Origin: Candidatus Kaistia colombiensis
GTDB lineage: Bacteria > Pseudomonadota > Alphaproteobacteria > Rhizobiales > Kaistiaceae
Assembly: GCA_029203105.1 (NCBI GenBank)
Contig: CP119318.1
Span: forward strand, 263,001 to 327,000
Direction: 5' to 3'
DNA: 64,000 bases
Of this stretch, positions 55,858-64,000 are shown one piece after another. The notes beneath the pieces are model-generated. The model was not told where the DNA came from. It ran no database searches and saw only the letters and a program-made list of their open reading frames with translations. The position numbers and the translations under genes were made by a program. The number at the start of each line of letters is the position of its first letter. Positions within the stretch are counted from its first letter, which is position 1.

Positions 55858-56880
55858 TCAGTCCCGGACGGATCCCGACTTCGTTCGAGGCTGCCCCCAG
55901 ATGTCGCGCCAGGCCGGTAGCGTGCCGGGCTGCGGCAAGGCGGTCGCCGCGTAGACGGCCCGCGCGCAGGCGCGGGCCAGCGTGCGCACCACCGCGTCGC
56001 CGATCAGCGCCAGATCGAACACCGGATCGTTGAGCGGCATTCGGGCCGTCGCGGCGGCAAAGATCGTGTCGCCGTCGAGCGGCGTATGCACCGGCCAAAT
56101 GGCGTGGGCATAACCGTCATGCGCCATTACGGCGAGGCGCTTGCACTGCGCCTTGGTCAGCACCGCATCGGTGGCGACGACCGCGATCGTCGTGTTGGCG
56201 CCCGGCGGCAGTCCCTTCAGCGGCGGCCGGTCGGGCAAGGCGGGCAAGGGATGCGGCAGGCCCAGGCCGCCGAACTCGCCCGCCTGTTCGAAGGGCGCCG
56301 CCCAGAAATGCGGGCCGTCACCGAGATTGACCGCACCGCAGGCATTGACCGCGACCAGCGCGCCGACCGTATGGCCGGTGGCGGCGCGCATCGAGGCGGA
56401 GCCCAGTCCGCCCTTGAGGTGGACGGTCGTCGCGCCCGTGCCGGCGCCGACCGTGCCGAGCGCAAAGTCGCGGCTGGCCGCCTCCACCGAGGCATAGCCG
56501 AGGTCGCGATAGGGCGAAAACCGGCCCCAGGCCTTGTCGCCGCCATTGAGAAGGTCGAACAGCACGGCACCCGGTACGATCGGCACGGGGGCCGCGCCGA
56601 CTTCGAAGCCGACCCCGCGCTCGGCCAGGGCCGCCATGACGCCGGAACCGGCATCGAGCCCGAATGCCGATCCGCCGGACAACACGATGGCGTGGACCGC
56701 GCCGACCGTCTGGTCCGGGGCGAGCAGATCGGTCTCCCGCGTTCCCGGCCCGCCGCCGCGCACATCCACCGACGCGGCGGTGGGCTCATCGAAGACGACG
56801 GTCGTGACGCCGGAGGCGAGGTTGAGGTCGGTCGCATGGCCGACCGTGAGACCCGGAACGTCCGTGATCAGATTGCGCAT
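55858..56880 (-). CDS. P1 family peptidase (DmpA-like)
   Basis: A 340-residue member of the self-processing DmpA/BapA aminopeptidase family. ITDVPGLTVGHATD is the family start, which favours ATG 56880 over upstream starts. The nucleophile region is GTVGAGTGATTVHLKGGLGS followed by TVGALVAVNACGAVNLGD, where cleavage before a Ser/Thr-type residue is expected, though I cannot fix the residue. Family members release N-terminal amino acids or beta-amino acids. It is divergent from a LacI regulator, whose tandem operators lie 180 bp upstream. Confidence 0.83.
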   Translation of the reverse strand: MRNLITDVPGLTVGHATDLNLASGVTTVVFDEPTAASVDVRGGGPGTRETDLLAPDQTVGAVHAIVLSGGSAFGLDAGSGVMAALAERGVGFEVGAAPVPIVPGAVLFDLLNGGDKAWGRFSPYRDLGYASVEAASRDFALGTVGAGTGATTVHLKGGLGSASMRAATGHTVGALVAVNACGAVNLGDGPHFWAAPFEQAGEFGGLGLPHPLPALPDRPPLKGLPPGANTTIAVVATDAVLTKAQCKRLAVMAHDGYAHAIWPVHTPLDGDTIFAAATARMPLNDPVFDLALIGDAVVRTLARACARAVYAATALPQPGTLPAWRDIWGQPRTKSGSVRD

Positions 56881-57060
56881 CGGGGCGAGAACCTCCAGGT
56901 GACGTCGCTCCCCGCCAGTCGAGGCGGATTTCATGCGCATCGTCAAGCAGAGGCGGTCGTTTCCACCCTGAGCGCGGCACGACATGGACGAAACGCCGTC
57001 GCCGGTCCGACCCGCCGGCACCACTCGCCGGCAGGAGCGAGATTCCACTTGCAGCCCATG

Positions 57061-57098
57061 TGAGATCGATCTCATACTGATGTGAGATCGATCTCACA
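57061..57098. promoter_or_regulatory. Tandem LacI-type operators before lacI
   Basis: TGAGATCGATCTCA occurs at 57061-57074 and again at 57083-57096, the second within TGTGAGATCGATCTCACA (57081-57098). The centres are 22 bp apart, about two helical turns. The second copy ends next to the ribosome site of lacI. Confidence 0.85.
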
Positions 57099-57108
57099 TG
57101 GAGTTTGC

Positions 57109-58185
57109 ATGAAGTTGAAATCTGCCACGCTGCTGGATGTGGCCCGACAGGCCGGCGTTTCCCGCGCCACGGTAGCGCGCGTGCTCAGCGCCGGCGGCTA
57201 TGTCGGCGACGAGACGCGCCTGCGCGTCGAGGAAGCGGTGCGCCAGACGGGCTACCGGCCGAATGCCATGGCCCGCAGCCTGCGCACGCAGCGCACGTTC
57301 ACCATCGGCCACACCACCTCCGAGTTCACCCAGAACCCTTTCTTCGCCCATGTCGCCCGCTCGATCGAACGCGAGGGGCTAGCGAATGGCTACAAGACCT
57401 TTCTCTACAATCAGGACGGCAGCGACGCGCATGAGCGGGCCGGCGTCGAGCAATTCATCGAACGGCGGGTCGACGCGGTGATCTTCACCTATCCGCGCGA
57501 TCCACAAAGCCTGGCGATGCTGCGGGCGGCGGCGATGCCGGTGGTACAGATCGAGCGCGACCTGACGCCGGACACCAGCGCCGTCCTGGTCGACAACTAC
57601 ACCGGAGCGGCGGCGGGCATGGCGCATCTGCTGCAGCTCGGCCATCGCCGCATCGCCTTCATCGGCGGCGATCCGCGATTGAACCCGCGCTCATGCCGGC
57701 GGCCCCGATCGGTCGAGGAGGAGCGGCTCGATGCCTATCGCGATGCGCTTTCGAGCGTCGGCGTCGGCATTGACGAGCGCCTGATCTGGCTCGGCCGCTA
57801 CTACGAACCCGACAACGGCATCAACATTGCCGGCTATCGCGCCATGCGGACGCTGCTGGAACTGCCGGAACGGCCGACCGCGATCTTCACGGGCTGCGAT
57901 ATCCTGGCCGCCGGCGCGCTGCAGGCGACCTATGAGGTCGGTCTGCGAATTCCCGACGACATTTCCGTGGTCGGCTTCGACGACACCACGGCCCGGATCC
58001 TGGCGCCGAGACTGACTTCGGTGGCCCAGCCGATGGCCGAACTCGGCAAGACCGCACTGCAACTCGCGCTGGCGCAGATCGACGATCCCGAGATCGCGCC
58101 GCAAACCGTCATCCTGTCGCCGCAGCTCGTCATTCGTGACTCGACCGGCCCCGTTCCACGACTTGCGCCAACACGCCGTGGATAG
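57109..58185 (+). CDS. LacI family transcriptional regulator
   Basis: A 358-residue regulator. The helix-turn-helix and hinge helix are SATLLDVARQAGVSRATVAR and VEEAVRQTGYRPNAMARSLR. The effector domain runs to the end (FIGGDPRLN, VGFDDTTARILAPRLTSVAQ). An arginine-rich insertion (NPRSCRRPRSVEE, about residues 190-203) sits where most relatives go directly to ERLxGY. ATG 57109 lies after GGAG. It is placed to repress itself and, by read-through, the importer behind it. Confidence 0.9.
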   Translation: MKLKSATLLDVARQAGVSRATVARVLSAGGYVGDETRLRVEEAVRQTGYRPNAMARSLRTQRTFTIGHTTSEFTQNPFFAHVARSIEREGLANGYKTFLYNQDGSDAHERAGVEQFIERRVDAVIFTYPRDPQSLAMLRAAAMPVVQIERDLTPDTSAVLVDNYTGAAAGMAHLLQLGHRRIAFIGGDPRLNPRSCRRPRSVEEERLDAYRDALSSVGVGIDERLIWLGRYYEPDNGINIAGYRAMRTLLELPERPTAIFTGCDILAAGALQATYEVGLRIPDDISVVGFDDTTARILAPRLTSVAQPMAELGKTALQLALAQIDDPEIAPQTVILSPQLVIRDSTGPVPRLAPTRRG

Positions 58186-58290
58186 CCGGCCCCGGGCCTC
58201 AACGCCGATCAACCCGAACAAGAAGGAACCTCGCCACCCCCTCAACGCCTGAAAGACCAAGAACAAACACCACCTAGGGAAAGAAACGCT

Positions 58291-59580
58291 ATGAATTGGT
58301 TTGGCAATGCCCCCCACCGGGGCAGGGCACGGGCACTTGCATGCCTCGCGGCCGCTGCGCTGGTCAGTCTCTCGCCGCTCTCCGCCCAGGCGCAGGAGCC
58401 GGTAAAGCTCAACTTCTGGGACATGATCTGGGGACCGCCCGAATATATCGATTCGGCCAAGGACCTCGTCGCCCAGTTCAACAAGGAGCATCCGGATATC
58501 CAGGTCGAGTATCGGTCCGTCCCCTGGAACAACTGGTATCAGACCTTCGTCACCGCCATCAGCTCCGGCACCGCACCAGATCTCTCGACCGGCGCCGGCT
58601 ACCAGGCGGTGCAGCTCTATGACCAGGGCGCGATCCGCCCGATCGACGACGTCGTCGAAGAGCTGAAGAAGGACGGCGAGCTCGCCGACTTCATGCCCAA
58701 CACGGTCGATACGCTGCGCTACGACGATCACTATGTCGCGCTGCCCTGGGGCATCGACATCCGCGTCTGGTTCTACCGCAAGGACCTGCTCGAGCAGGCT
58801 GGCGTCAAGGTGCCCACGACATGGGATGAACTTCGCGCCGCGGCCAAGGCAACCACCAAGGATGGCCGCTACGGCGTCGTCGGCTCCGGCGACACGGGCG
58901 GATCGCACTTCCTCTACAACGCCCTGCTCAACAATGGCGGCGGACTGTTCACGGCCGACCGCAAGCTCGACTTCAAGAACGAGCGCAATGTCGAGGCCTT
59001 CGAGGCGCTCGCCGGCATGGTCGCCGACGGCTCCGTCAGCCCCGCCAGCACCGGCTACAACAGCGACGACCGCCGCGCCGCCTTCAACCGCGGCCAGGCC
59101 GCCTTCACCCTCGACGGTCCCGGCCTGATCGCCCAGGCCGGCGAGCAGGCCGCCAATATCGGCGTCGTACCGCCGCTCGCCGGCATGCATGGCGACAAGG
59201 GCACGATCTTCTGGGTCAACAACATCATGGTCTACGAGCAGACCAAGCACCCGGAGCAGACGAAGACCTTCCTGAAATGGTGGTCAAAGAACCAGCTGCC
59301 GCTCTGGACCAAGGGCAATTCCGGCCAGCTGCCGACGCGAAGCTCGATCGCCGCCGACGACTACTTCAAGAAGGATGCCGCCCGCGCCTACGTGCTGGAG
59401 CACTATGTGCCGGTCGGCAAGACGACGGCCACCAACGCGGCCGGCATCTTCCCCGCCCTGAACGATCTCGAAGGCGAAGGCGCCATGCAGGCCTTCGCGC
59501 AGGAGCTCTGGCAGGGCAAGCCGGTCGGTCCGATCGTCGATACCGCCGAAGCCCGGCTCAAGTCCGTCCTGAAGGAATAG
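58291..59580 (+). CDS. CUT1 sugar ABC importer, periplasmic binding protein
   Basis: A family 1 solute-binding protein of 429 residues with a signal peptide ending near LSAQAQEPV. The mature fold has LNFWDMIWGPPEYIDSAKDL, YRSVPWNNWYQTFVTAISSG and ALPWGIDIRVWFYRKDLLEQ. It starts 105 bp after lacI on the same strand, and the two permeases follow at 4 and 1 bp. The ligand is unknown; an oxidoreductase at the operon end suggests a sugar that is oxidised. Confidence 0.88.
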   Translation: MNWFGNAPHRGRARALACLAAAALVSLSPLSAQAQEPVKLNFWDMIWGPPEYIDSAKDLVAQFNKEHPDIQVEYRSVPWNNWYQTFVTAISSGTAPDLSTGAGYQAVQLYDQGAIRPIDDVVEELKKDGELADFMPNTVDTLRYDDHYVALPWGIDIRVWFYRKDLLEQAGVKVPTTWDELRAAAKATTKDGRYGVVGSGDTGGSHFLYNALLNNGGGLFTADRKLDFKNERNVEAFEALAGMVADGSVSPASTGYNSDDRRAAFNRGQAAFTLDGPGLIAQAGEQAANIGVVPPLAGMHGDKGTIFWVNNIMVYEQTKHPEQTKTFLKWWSKNQLPLWTKGNSGQLPTRSSIAADDYFKKDAARAYVLEHYVPVGKTTATNAAGIFPALNDLEGEGAMQAFAQELWQGKPVGPIVDTAEARLKSVLKE

Positions 59581-59584
59581 CCCC

Positions 59585-60502
59585 GTGTCGGTCAGGCCCA
59601 TGCTTGCCGACGACACCACGACCTGGCGCGCAAGCGCCAGGGAGTGGCTGCGCTCGGGCAATTCCCTCCCCTTCCTCCTGCTGGCGCCGTCCATCTTCCT
59701 GATGCTCGCGGTCATCGCCTATCCGATGCTGACCGGCTTCTATTACGGCTTCACCAGCGGCTCGCTGCTCAAATTCGGCAAGTTCGTCGGGTTCGACAAC
59801 TACATCCGCCTGCTGCAATCGACGGATTTCCTGCACGCCCTTTGGTTCAGCTTCATCTTCGCCGCCTTCAACGTGATCGGCTGTTTTGCGCTCGGCCTCG
59901 GACTGGCGCTGCTGCTGAACCAGGAGGTGCCGTTCCGCGGCTTCTTCCGTGTCGCGCTGCTCCTGCCCTGGATCGTGCCGTCGATCGTATCGATCGTCAG
60001 CTGGCGCTGGATGATGGCCGACCAGCATGCCCTGTTCAACCAGATCATCGGCCTGTTCGGCGGCAGCCCGGTCTACTTCCTGAGCGACGAGCACTGGGCG
60101 ATCGCCGCCGTCATCGCCATCAAGATCTGGCGCTCCTTCCCGTTCATGATGCTGTCGCTGCTCGCCGCGCTGCAGGGTATCGACCGCAGCCTCTACGAGG
60201 CGGCGGCGCTCGACGGCGCCTCGCGCTGGAACCAGTTCCGCTACGTGACGATGCCGCAATTGCGCAACATCTCGATCGTGCTTTGCCTGCTGATGACGAT
60301 CTGGACGGTGAACGACTTCGACACGCCGTGGCTCCTGACCCAGGGCGGTCCGGCGAACGCCACCGAGAACCTCGTTCTCCTCGCCTACCGCTACACCTTC
60401 GGACGCAATGATGTCGGCCTCGGCTCGGCCGTGTCCTTCGTCACGCTCGCGATCCTGATGGTACTCGTCGTCATCCTGCTTCGCCGCCAGAGGGAGCGCT
60501 GA
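59585..60502 (+). CDS. CUT1 sugar ABC importer, permease 1
   Basis: A 305-residue MalF-type permease starting at GTG 59585. The first membrane segment is LPFLLLAPSIFLMLAVIAYP and the EAA loop is SLYEAAALDGASRWNQFRY. No ATPase gene is in the operon. Confidence 0.87.
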   Translation: MSVRPMLADDTTTWRASAREWLRSGNSLPFLLLAPSIFLMLAVIAYPMLTGFYYGFTSGSLLKFGKFVGFDNYIRLLQSTDFLHALWFSFIFAAFNVIGCFALGLGLALLLNQEVPFRGFFRVALLLPWIVPSIVSIVSWRWMMADQHALFNQIIGLFGGSPVYFLSDEHWAIAAVIAIKIWRSFPFMMLSLLAALQGIDRSLYEAAALDGASRWNQFRYVTMPQLRNISIVLCLLMTIWTVNDFDTPWLLTQGGPANATENLVLLAYRYTFGRNDVGLGSAVSFVTLAILMVLVVILLRRQRER

Positions 60503-60503
60503 C

Positions 60504-61340
60504 ATGGCCTACCCCGCCCCCTCCTCGCGCAAGCGCTGGACGCTGTTCTGGCTGCTCGTCGTCATCACCATCATCGTCAACCTACCGATCATCCTGATGG
60601 TGATGAACTCGTTCCAGACGACCGAACAACTGGTGCAGCGGACAACGATCCTGCCCCGCGACCTGACCGTCGCCAATTATCGCTATCTGAACGAGCGGAC
60701 CCATTTCTGGACCTTCCTCTGGAACTCTTTCACCGTCTCCGGCGTCAGCACGATCACCAGCGCGGCGGTCGCGGCGCTGGCCGGCTATGCGCTTTCCCGT
60801 TTCCGCGGGCGGCTGATCACCGGCTATTCGCGAGCGCTGTTCGTCGTCCAGATGTTCCCGATCATCCTGGCGCTGATCCCGCTGTTCATGCTGTTCCGGA
60901 CACTGGGGCTGATCAACAGCCCGCTGTCGGTGATCATCCTCTACACGGTGGTTCACCTGCCCTTCGCGACCTGGATGGCACGCGCCTTCTTCGACACCAT
61001 ACCGCGCGAACTGGAGGACGCGGCCCTGGTCGACGGCTGCTCGCGCTTCGGCGCCTTTGTCCGCATCGTCCTGCCGCTTTCCGGTCCCGGGCTCGCGGCA
61101 ATCGGCATCTTCTCGTTCCTGTTCTCCTACAACGAGTTCTTCGTCGCCAACGTCTTCCTGCGCGACCAGGACGCCATGACCCTGCCGGTCGGCATCACGA
61201 TGTTCATGCAGCAATACTCGACCGACTGGGGGAGCCTGATGGCGGCCGCCACGGTCACGGTCATCCCGACCTTCATCCTGTTCCTCGGCATCCAGAAATG
61301 GATCACCTATGGCGCCGTCTCCGGCGGCGTCAAAGGCTGA
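60504..61340 (+). CDS. CUT1 sugar ABC importer, permease 2
   Basis: A 278-residue MalG-type permease. The first membrane segment is LFWLLVVITIIVNLPIILMV. The EAA loop is ELEDAALVDGCSRFGAFVRI, with Cys in place of the usual Ala after DG. The C-terminus WITYGAVSGGVKG is typical. One base separates it from the first permease gene. Confidence 0.87.
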   Translation: MAYPAPSSRKRWTLFWLLVVITIIVNLPIILMVMNSFQTTEQLVQRTTILPRDLTVANYRYLNERTHFWTFLWNSFTVSGVSTITSAAVAALAGYALSRFRGRLITGYSRALFVVQMFPIILALIPLFMLFRTLGLINSPLSVIILYTVVHLPFATWMARAFFDTIPRELEDAALVDGCSRFGAFVRIVLPLSGPGLAAIGIFSFLFSYNEFFVANVFLRDQDAMTLPVGITMFMQQYSTDWGSLMAAATVTVIPTFILFLGIQKWITYGAVSGGVKG

Positions 61341-61385
61341 TCCCCGCCCTCCCCGCCAAGACCAACAAAATCAAGGAAACGCATC

Positions 61386-62462
61386 GTGTCCCAGCAAATT
61401 CGCGTCGGCATCGTCGGCTGTGGCGAGGTCGCGCAGGTCATCCATCTGCCCGCGCTCCGTGATCTCGCCGATCTCTTCCGCGTCACGGCGCTCTGTGACG
61501 TCAGCCCGTCGGTCCTCGATACCGTCGGGAGCCAATGGCCGGCCGCCGCCCGCTACGCCGACTATCATGAGCTGGTGACCTCAGACCAGGTCGACGCGGT
61601 CCTCGTCGCCAACCCGAACGTCTACCATGCCGAGGTCGCCATCGCCGCGATGCAGGCGGGCAAGCATGTGCTGATCGAGAAGCCGTTCTGTGTATCGCTC
61701 GCCGAGGCCGACATGCTCGAGGCGGCAGCCGACAAGGCCGGCGTCACGGTCCAGGTCGGCTTCATGCGGCGTCACGCCCCAGCCTTCACCGAAGCCGTCA
61801 GGCACCTCGAGAGCCGGCGCGGCGACATCATCCTCGCCCGCGTGCATGACGTCATCGGCCCGAATGCGTCGATCATCAATTCGACCTCGCATGTCGCACG
61901 CGCCAAGGACGTGCCCGAGGTGCTGCTGGAGGACGGCCGGAAGCGCATGAGCGCCGCGGCAATAGCCGCCGTCGGGGTCGGCGAAGGACCGAAGTTCAGC
62001 GCCTACAATCTGCTGCTCGGCCTATCCAGCCACGACATCTCGGCGATGCGCGAATTGCTGGGCCAGCCGAAAGCGGTGCTCAACGCGACGCAGCGCAATG
62101 GCGGGCGAGCGCTCACGGCGACCTTCGACTACGGCCATTTCGTCTGCCAGTTCGAAACCGCCGTCGACCAGATCCCGCATTTCGACGCGCATCTGGAGGT
62201 CGTCACGCCGACCGAGATCCTCCGGATCGACTACGACACCCCCTATATCCGCCACCTCCCGGCCAAGCTGACCGTGCTAAAGGCGCACGGCGCGGCCGGC
62301 GCCTCGACCGACACCAGCTTCCCGACCCGCTACGATGCCTTCAGCGTCGAATGGCGCGACTTCCACGCCAACGTCACGGAAGGCCGGCGGCCCAAAACCT
62401 CGCTCGCCGACGCGCGCGCCGATCTCGAGATCTTCCGCGACATGATTGCCCTGATGGATTGA
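61386..62462 (+). CDS. Gfo/Idh/MocA family oxidoreductase
   Basis: A 358-residue predicted dehydrogenase. The Rossmann start is VGIVGCGEVAQVIHLPAL, the catalytic motif EKP is in LIEKPFCVSLAEAD, and LLGLSSHDISAMRELLG lies in the C-terminal domain. It is the last gene of the lacI/importer operon, 45 bp after the permease, and likely oxidises the imported sugar. Confidence 0.87.
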   Translation: MSQQIRVGIVGCGEVAQVIHLPALRDLADLFRVTALCDVSPSVLDTVGSQWPAAARYADYHELVTSDQVDAVLVANPNVYHAEVAIAAMQAGKHVLIEKPFCVSLAEADMLEAAADKAGVTVQVGFMRRHAPAFTEAVRHLESRRGDIILARVHDVIGPNASIINSTSHVARAKDVPEVLLEDGRKRMSAAAIAAVGVGEGPKFSAYNLLLGLSSHDISAMRELLGQPKAVLNATQRNGGRALTATFDYGHFVCQFETAVDQIPHFDAHLEVVTPTEILRIDYDTPYIRHLPAKLTVLKAHGAAGASTDTSFPTRYDAFSVEWRDFHANVTEGRRPKTSLADARADLEIFRDMIALMD

Positions 62463-62707
62463 GGCGGCGGTGGCAGGCCAAGCCACCTTCATCCTGCGAC
62501 CCACGCGCCGGAGCGCCTTCGCGTGACGTGGACGCCGGTTCGCGTGAAGCGGACGCGATCACAAAGCGCACCGCCGCTCATCGCAGCCAAGAAGCGATGA
62601 GCGGCGCCGGCACCAGGCGCGGCAAGACCAAGGCGCGTCGACCGCCATCGTGAGCGAAGCCGTGCTGGCACGGATCGAAGCCCGGTCGATGCGGTCGAAC
62701 GCGCCGA

Positions 62708-64000
62708 TCACACGCTCATGCAGAGGTACTTGATCTCGAGATAGTCCTCGATGCCGTACCTCGATCCCTCGCGTCCCAATCCGGATGATTTTATCCCGCC
62801 AAAGGGGACTTCGGCCGTCGAGATCAGGCCGGTATTGATACCGACCATGCCGTACTCAAGCGCCTCGGCGACATGCCAGACGCGGCTAAGATCCTTGGCG
62901 TAGAAATAGGAGGCCAGGCCGAATTCGGTGTCGTTGGCCATGGCGATGACATCCGCTTCGGTATCAAAGGCGATCAGCGGTGCCACCGGACCGAAGGTTT
63001 CCTCACGCAGGATCTTCATGCCCGACGTCACCCCGACGAGGATCGTCGGCTCGTAGAAATTGCCACCCAGCCCGGAGCGCTTGCCGCCGGCCAGAACGGT
63101 TGCGCCCTGCGCGACCGCGTCGGCGATGTGATCCTCGACCTTGGCGAGGCCCGCCGCGTCGATCAGCGGTCCGATCGTGGTGCCGGGCAGCATGCCGTTG
63201 CCGACCACCAGACGCGCCGTTGCCTCCGACAGCTTTTTCGCGAAGGCGGCGAGAACGCCACGCTGGACGTAGATGCGATTGGCGCAGACGCAGGTCTGGC
63301 CCGAATTGCGGTATTTGGCGATCAGCGCGCCCTCGACCGCCGCATCGAGATCCGCATCGTCGAACACGATGAACGGGGCATTACCCCCGAGCTCCAACGA
63401 CAGCTTCTTGATGTCGTTGGCGCATTGCCGCATCAAAATGCGGCCAACCTCGGTCGATCCGGTAAAGGTCAGCTTGCGCACCTTCGGATTGGTGCAGAGC
63501 TCCAGCCCCAATCCCTTGGCGTCCGAGCCGGTGACAAGGCTCAATATCCCGGGGGGAAGCCCGGCGCGCTCCCCCAGCACAGCCAGCGCCAATGCCGACA
63601 GGGGGGTCTTTTCGGCCGGGCGCCCGACAAAGGCGCAGCCGGCGGCGAGCGCCGGAGCGACCTTGCGGGCGATCATCGCATTGGGAAAATTCCAGGGCGT
63701 GATGGCGCCGACGACGCCGATCGGCTGCTTCAGCACAAAGATGCGCTTGTCGCGCTGATGGCCGGGAATGACATCGCCATAGACCCGCCTTCCCTCTTCC
63801 GCAAACCACTGGATGAAGCTTGCCCCGTAGACGATCTCGCCGCGCGCCTCGACCAGCGGCTTGCCCATCTCCGAAGTCAGAATGCGCGCCAGATCCTCGA
63901 CATTCTCGAGAATGAGCGCCTGCCATTTCAGCAGGATGAGGCAGCGTTCATTCGCCGTTCTGGCTGCCCAGTCTTTTTGCGCCAGATAGGCGGCGTCCAC
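62708..64000 (-). CDS. gabD: Succinate-semialdehyde dehydrogenase, N-terminus cut by window edge
   Basis: 430 residues of an aldehyde dehydrogenase, open at the right edge. The segments LSLELGGNAPFIVFDDADLD, NSGQTCVCANR (catalytic cysteine) and GREGSRYGIEDYLEIKY match GabD closely. It oxidises succinate semialdehyde to succinate with NAD(P)+, in GABA and related breakdown. An unusual point is GRPAEKTP where most family members have KPA; this lysine normally contacts the cofactor. The start lies beyond 64000. Confidence 0.88.
   Translation of the reverse strand: MDAAYLAQKDWAARTANERCLILLKWQALILENVEDLARILTSEMGKPLVEARGEIVYGASFIQWFAEEGRRVYGDVIPGHQRDKRIFVLKQPIGVVGAITPWNFPNAMIARKVAPALAAGCAFVGRPAEKTPLSALALAVLGERAGLPPGILSLVTGSDAKGLGLELCTNPKVRKLTFTGSTEVGRILMRQCANDIKKLSLELGGNAPFIVFDDADLDAAVEGALIAKYRNSGQTCVCANRIYVQRGVLAAFAKKLSEATARLVVGNGMLPGTTIGPLIDAAGLAKVEDHIADAVAQGATVLAGGKRSGLGGNFYEPTILVGVTSGMKILREETFGPVAPLIAFDTEADVIAMANDTEFGLASYFYAKDLSRVWHVAEALEYGMVGINTGLISTAEVPFGGIKSSGLGREGSRYGIEDYLEIKYLCMSV

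Noticed and set aside
57081..57098. A CRP site, because of TGTGA...TCACA
   Set aside because: The spacing is 8 bp, not the 6 of CRP sites, and the palindrome is repeated right before a lacI gene, which fits a LacI operator better.

Overview
The window is GC-rich DNA with strong third-position GC bias, ATGA and GTGA gene overlaps, and gene families (many sugar ABC importers, a TRAP importer, Gfo/Idh/MocA oxidoreductases, GntR/IclR/LacI regulators) typical of a soil or plant-associated alphaproteobacterium, most likely Hyphomicrobiales (Rhizobiales). This is inferred from gene content; no rRNA or marker gene is present. I see no tRNA, CRISPR, phage or transposase gene. It reads as a chromosomal or megaplasmid region devoted to solute uptake and catabolism.

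Layout. (1) <1-10325: a partial glycoside-hydrolase-like gene divergent from a Gfo/Idh/MocA oxidoreductase, a CUT1 sugar importer ending in an L-rhamnose mutarotase, an IclR regulator, a deacylase plus PLP-dehydratase pair, and an AraC regulator. A 38-bp operator-like element occurs in both divergent promoters (820-857 and 7161-7198), tying the two units together. (2) 10649-14184: a second CUT1 importer with a 68-residue membrane protein, closed by a bidirectional terminator. (3) 14266-19781: TRAP importer (dctPQM), class III aminotransferase and GntR regulator, with three copies of an AT-rich near-palindrome. (4) 19977-27523: a CUT2 sugar importer with two permeases, then a TrpXYZ-like importer. 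(5) 27627-33795: an oxidoreductase, a MipA/OmpV-like outer-membrane protein, aspartase, and a DUF3300/DUF2950 pair.

(6) 33901-44146: a leftward eight-gene sugar or sugar-acid catabolic operon (two TIM-barrel isomerase/epimerases, oxidoreductase, CUT2 importer, UxaA-type dehydratase, FucU mutarotase) divergent from its GntR regulator, with inverted copies of one operator. (7) 44198-49516: an envelope module, with L,D-transpeptidase, DsbA-like and DsbD genes divergent from a response regulator/histidine kinase pair. The shared promoter carries a PmrA-type box. (8) 49653-55449: a YigZ/IMPACT gene, then a nucleoside-hydrolase/CUT1/LacI operon. (9) 55858-62462: a P1-family peptidase, a LacI regulator with two tandem palindromic operators, a fourth CUT1 importer and an oxidoreductase. 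(10) 62708-64000+: gabD, cut by the window edge.

Two features cut across the regions. None of the four CUT1 importers has an ATPase gene, so they probably share one encoded elsewhere. About ten single-base frameshifts fall between 45.98 and 53.18 kb in otherwise well conserved genes, while the rest of the window has none that I can see. This points to local sequencing error or very recent decay.
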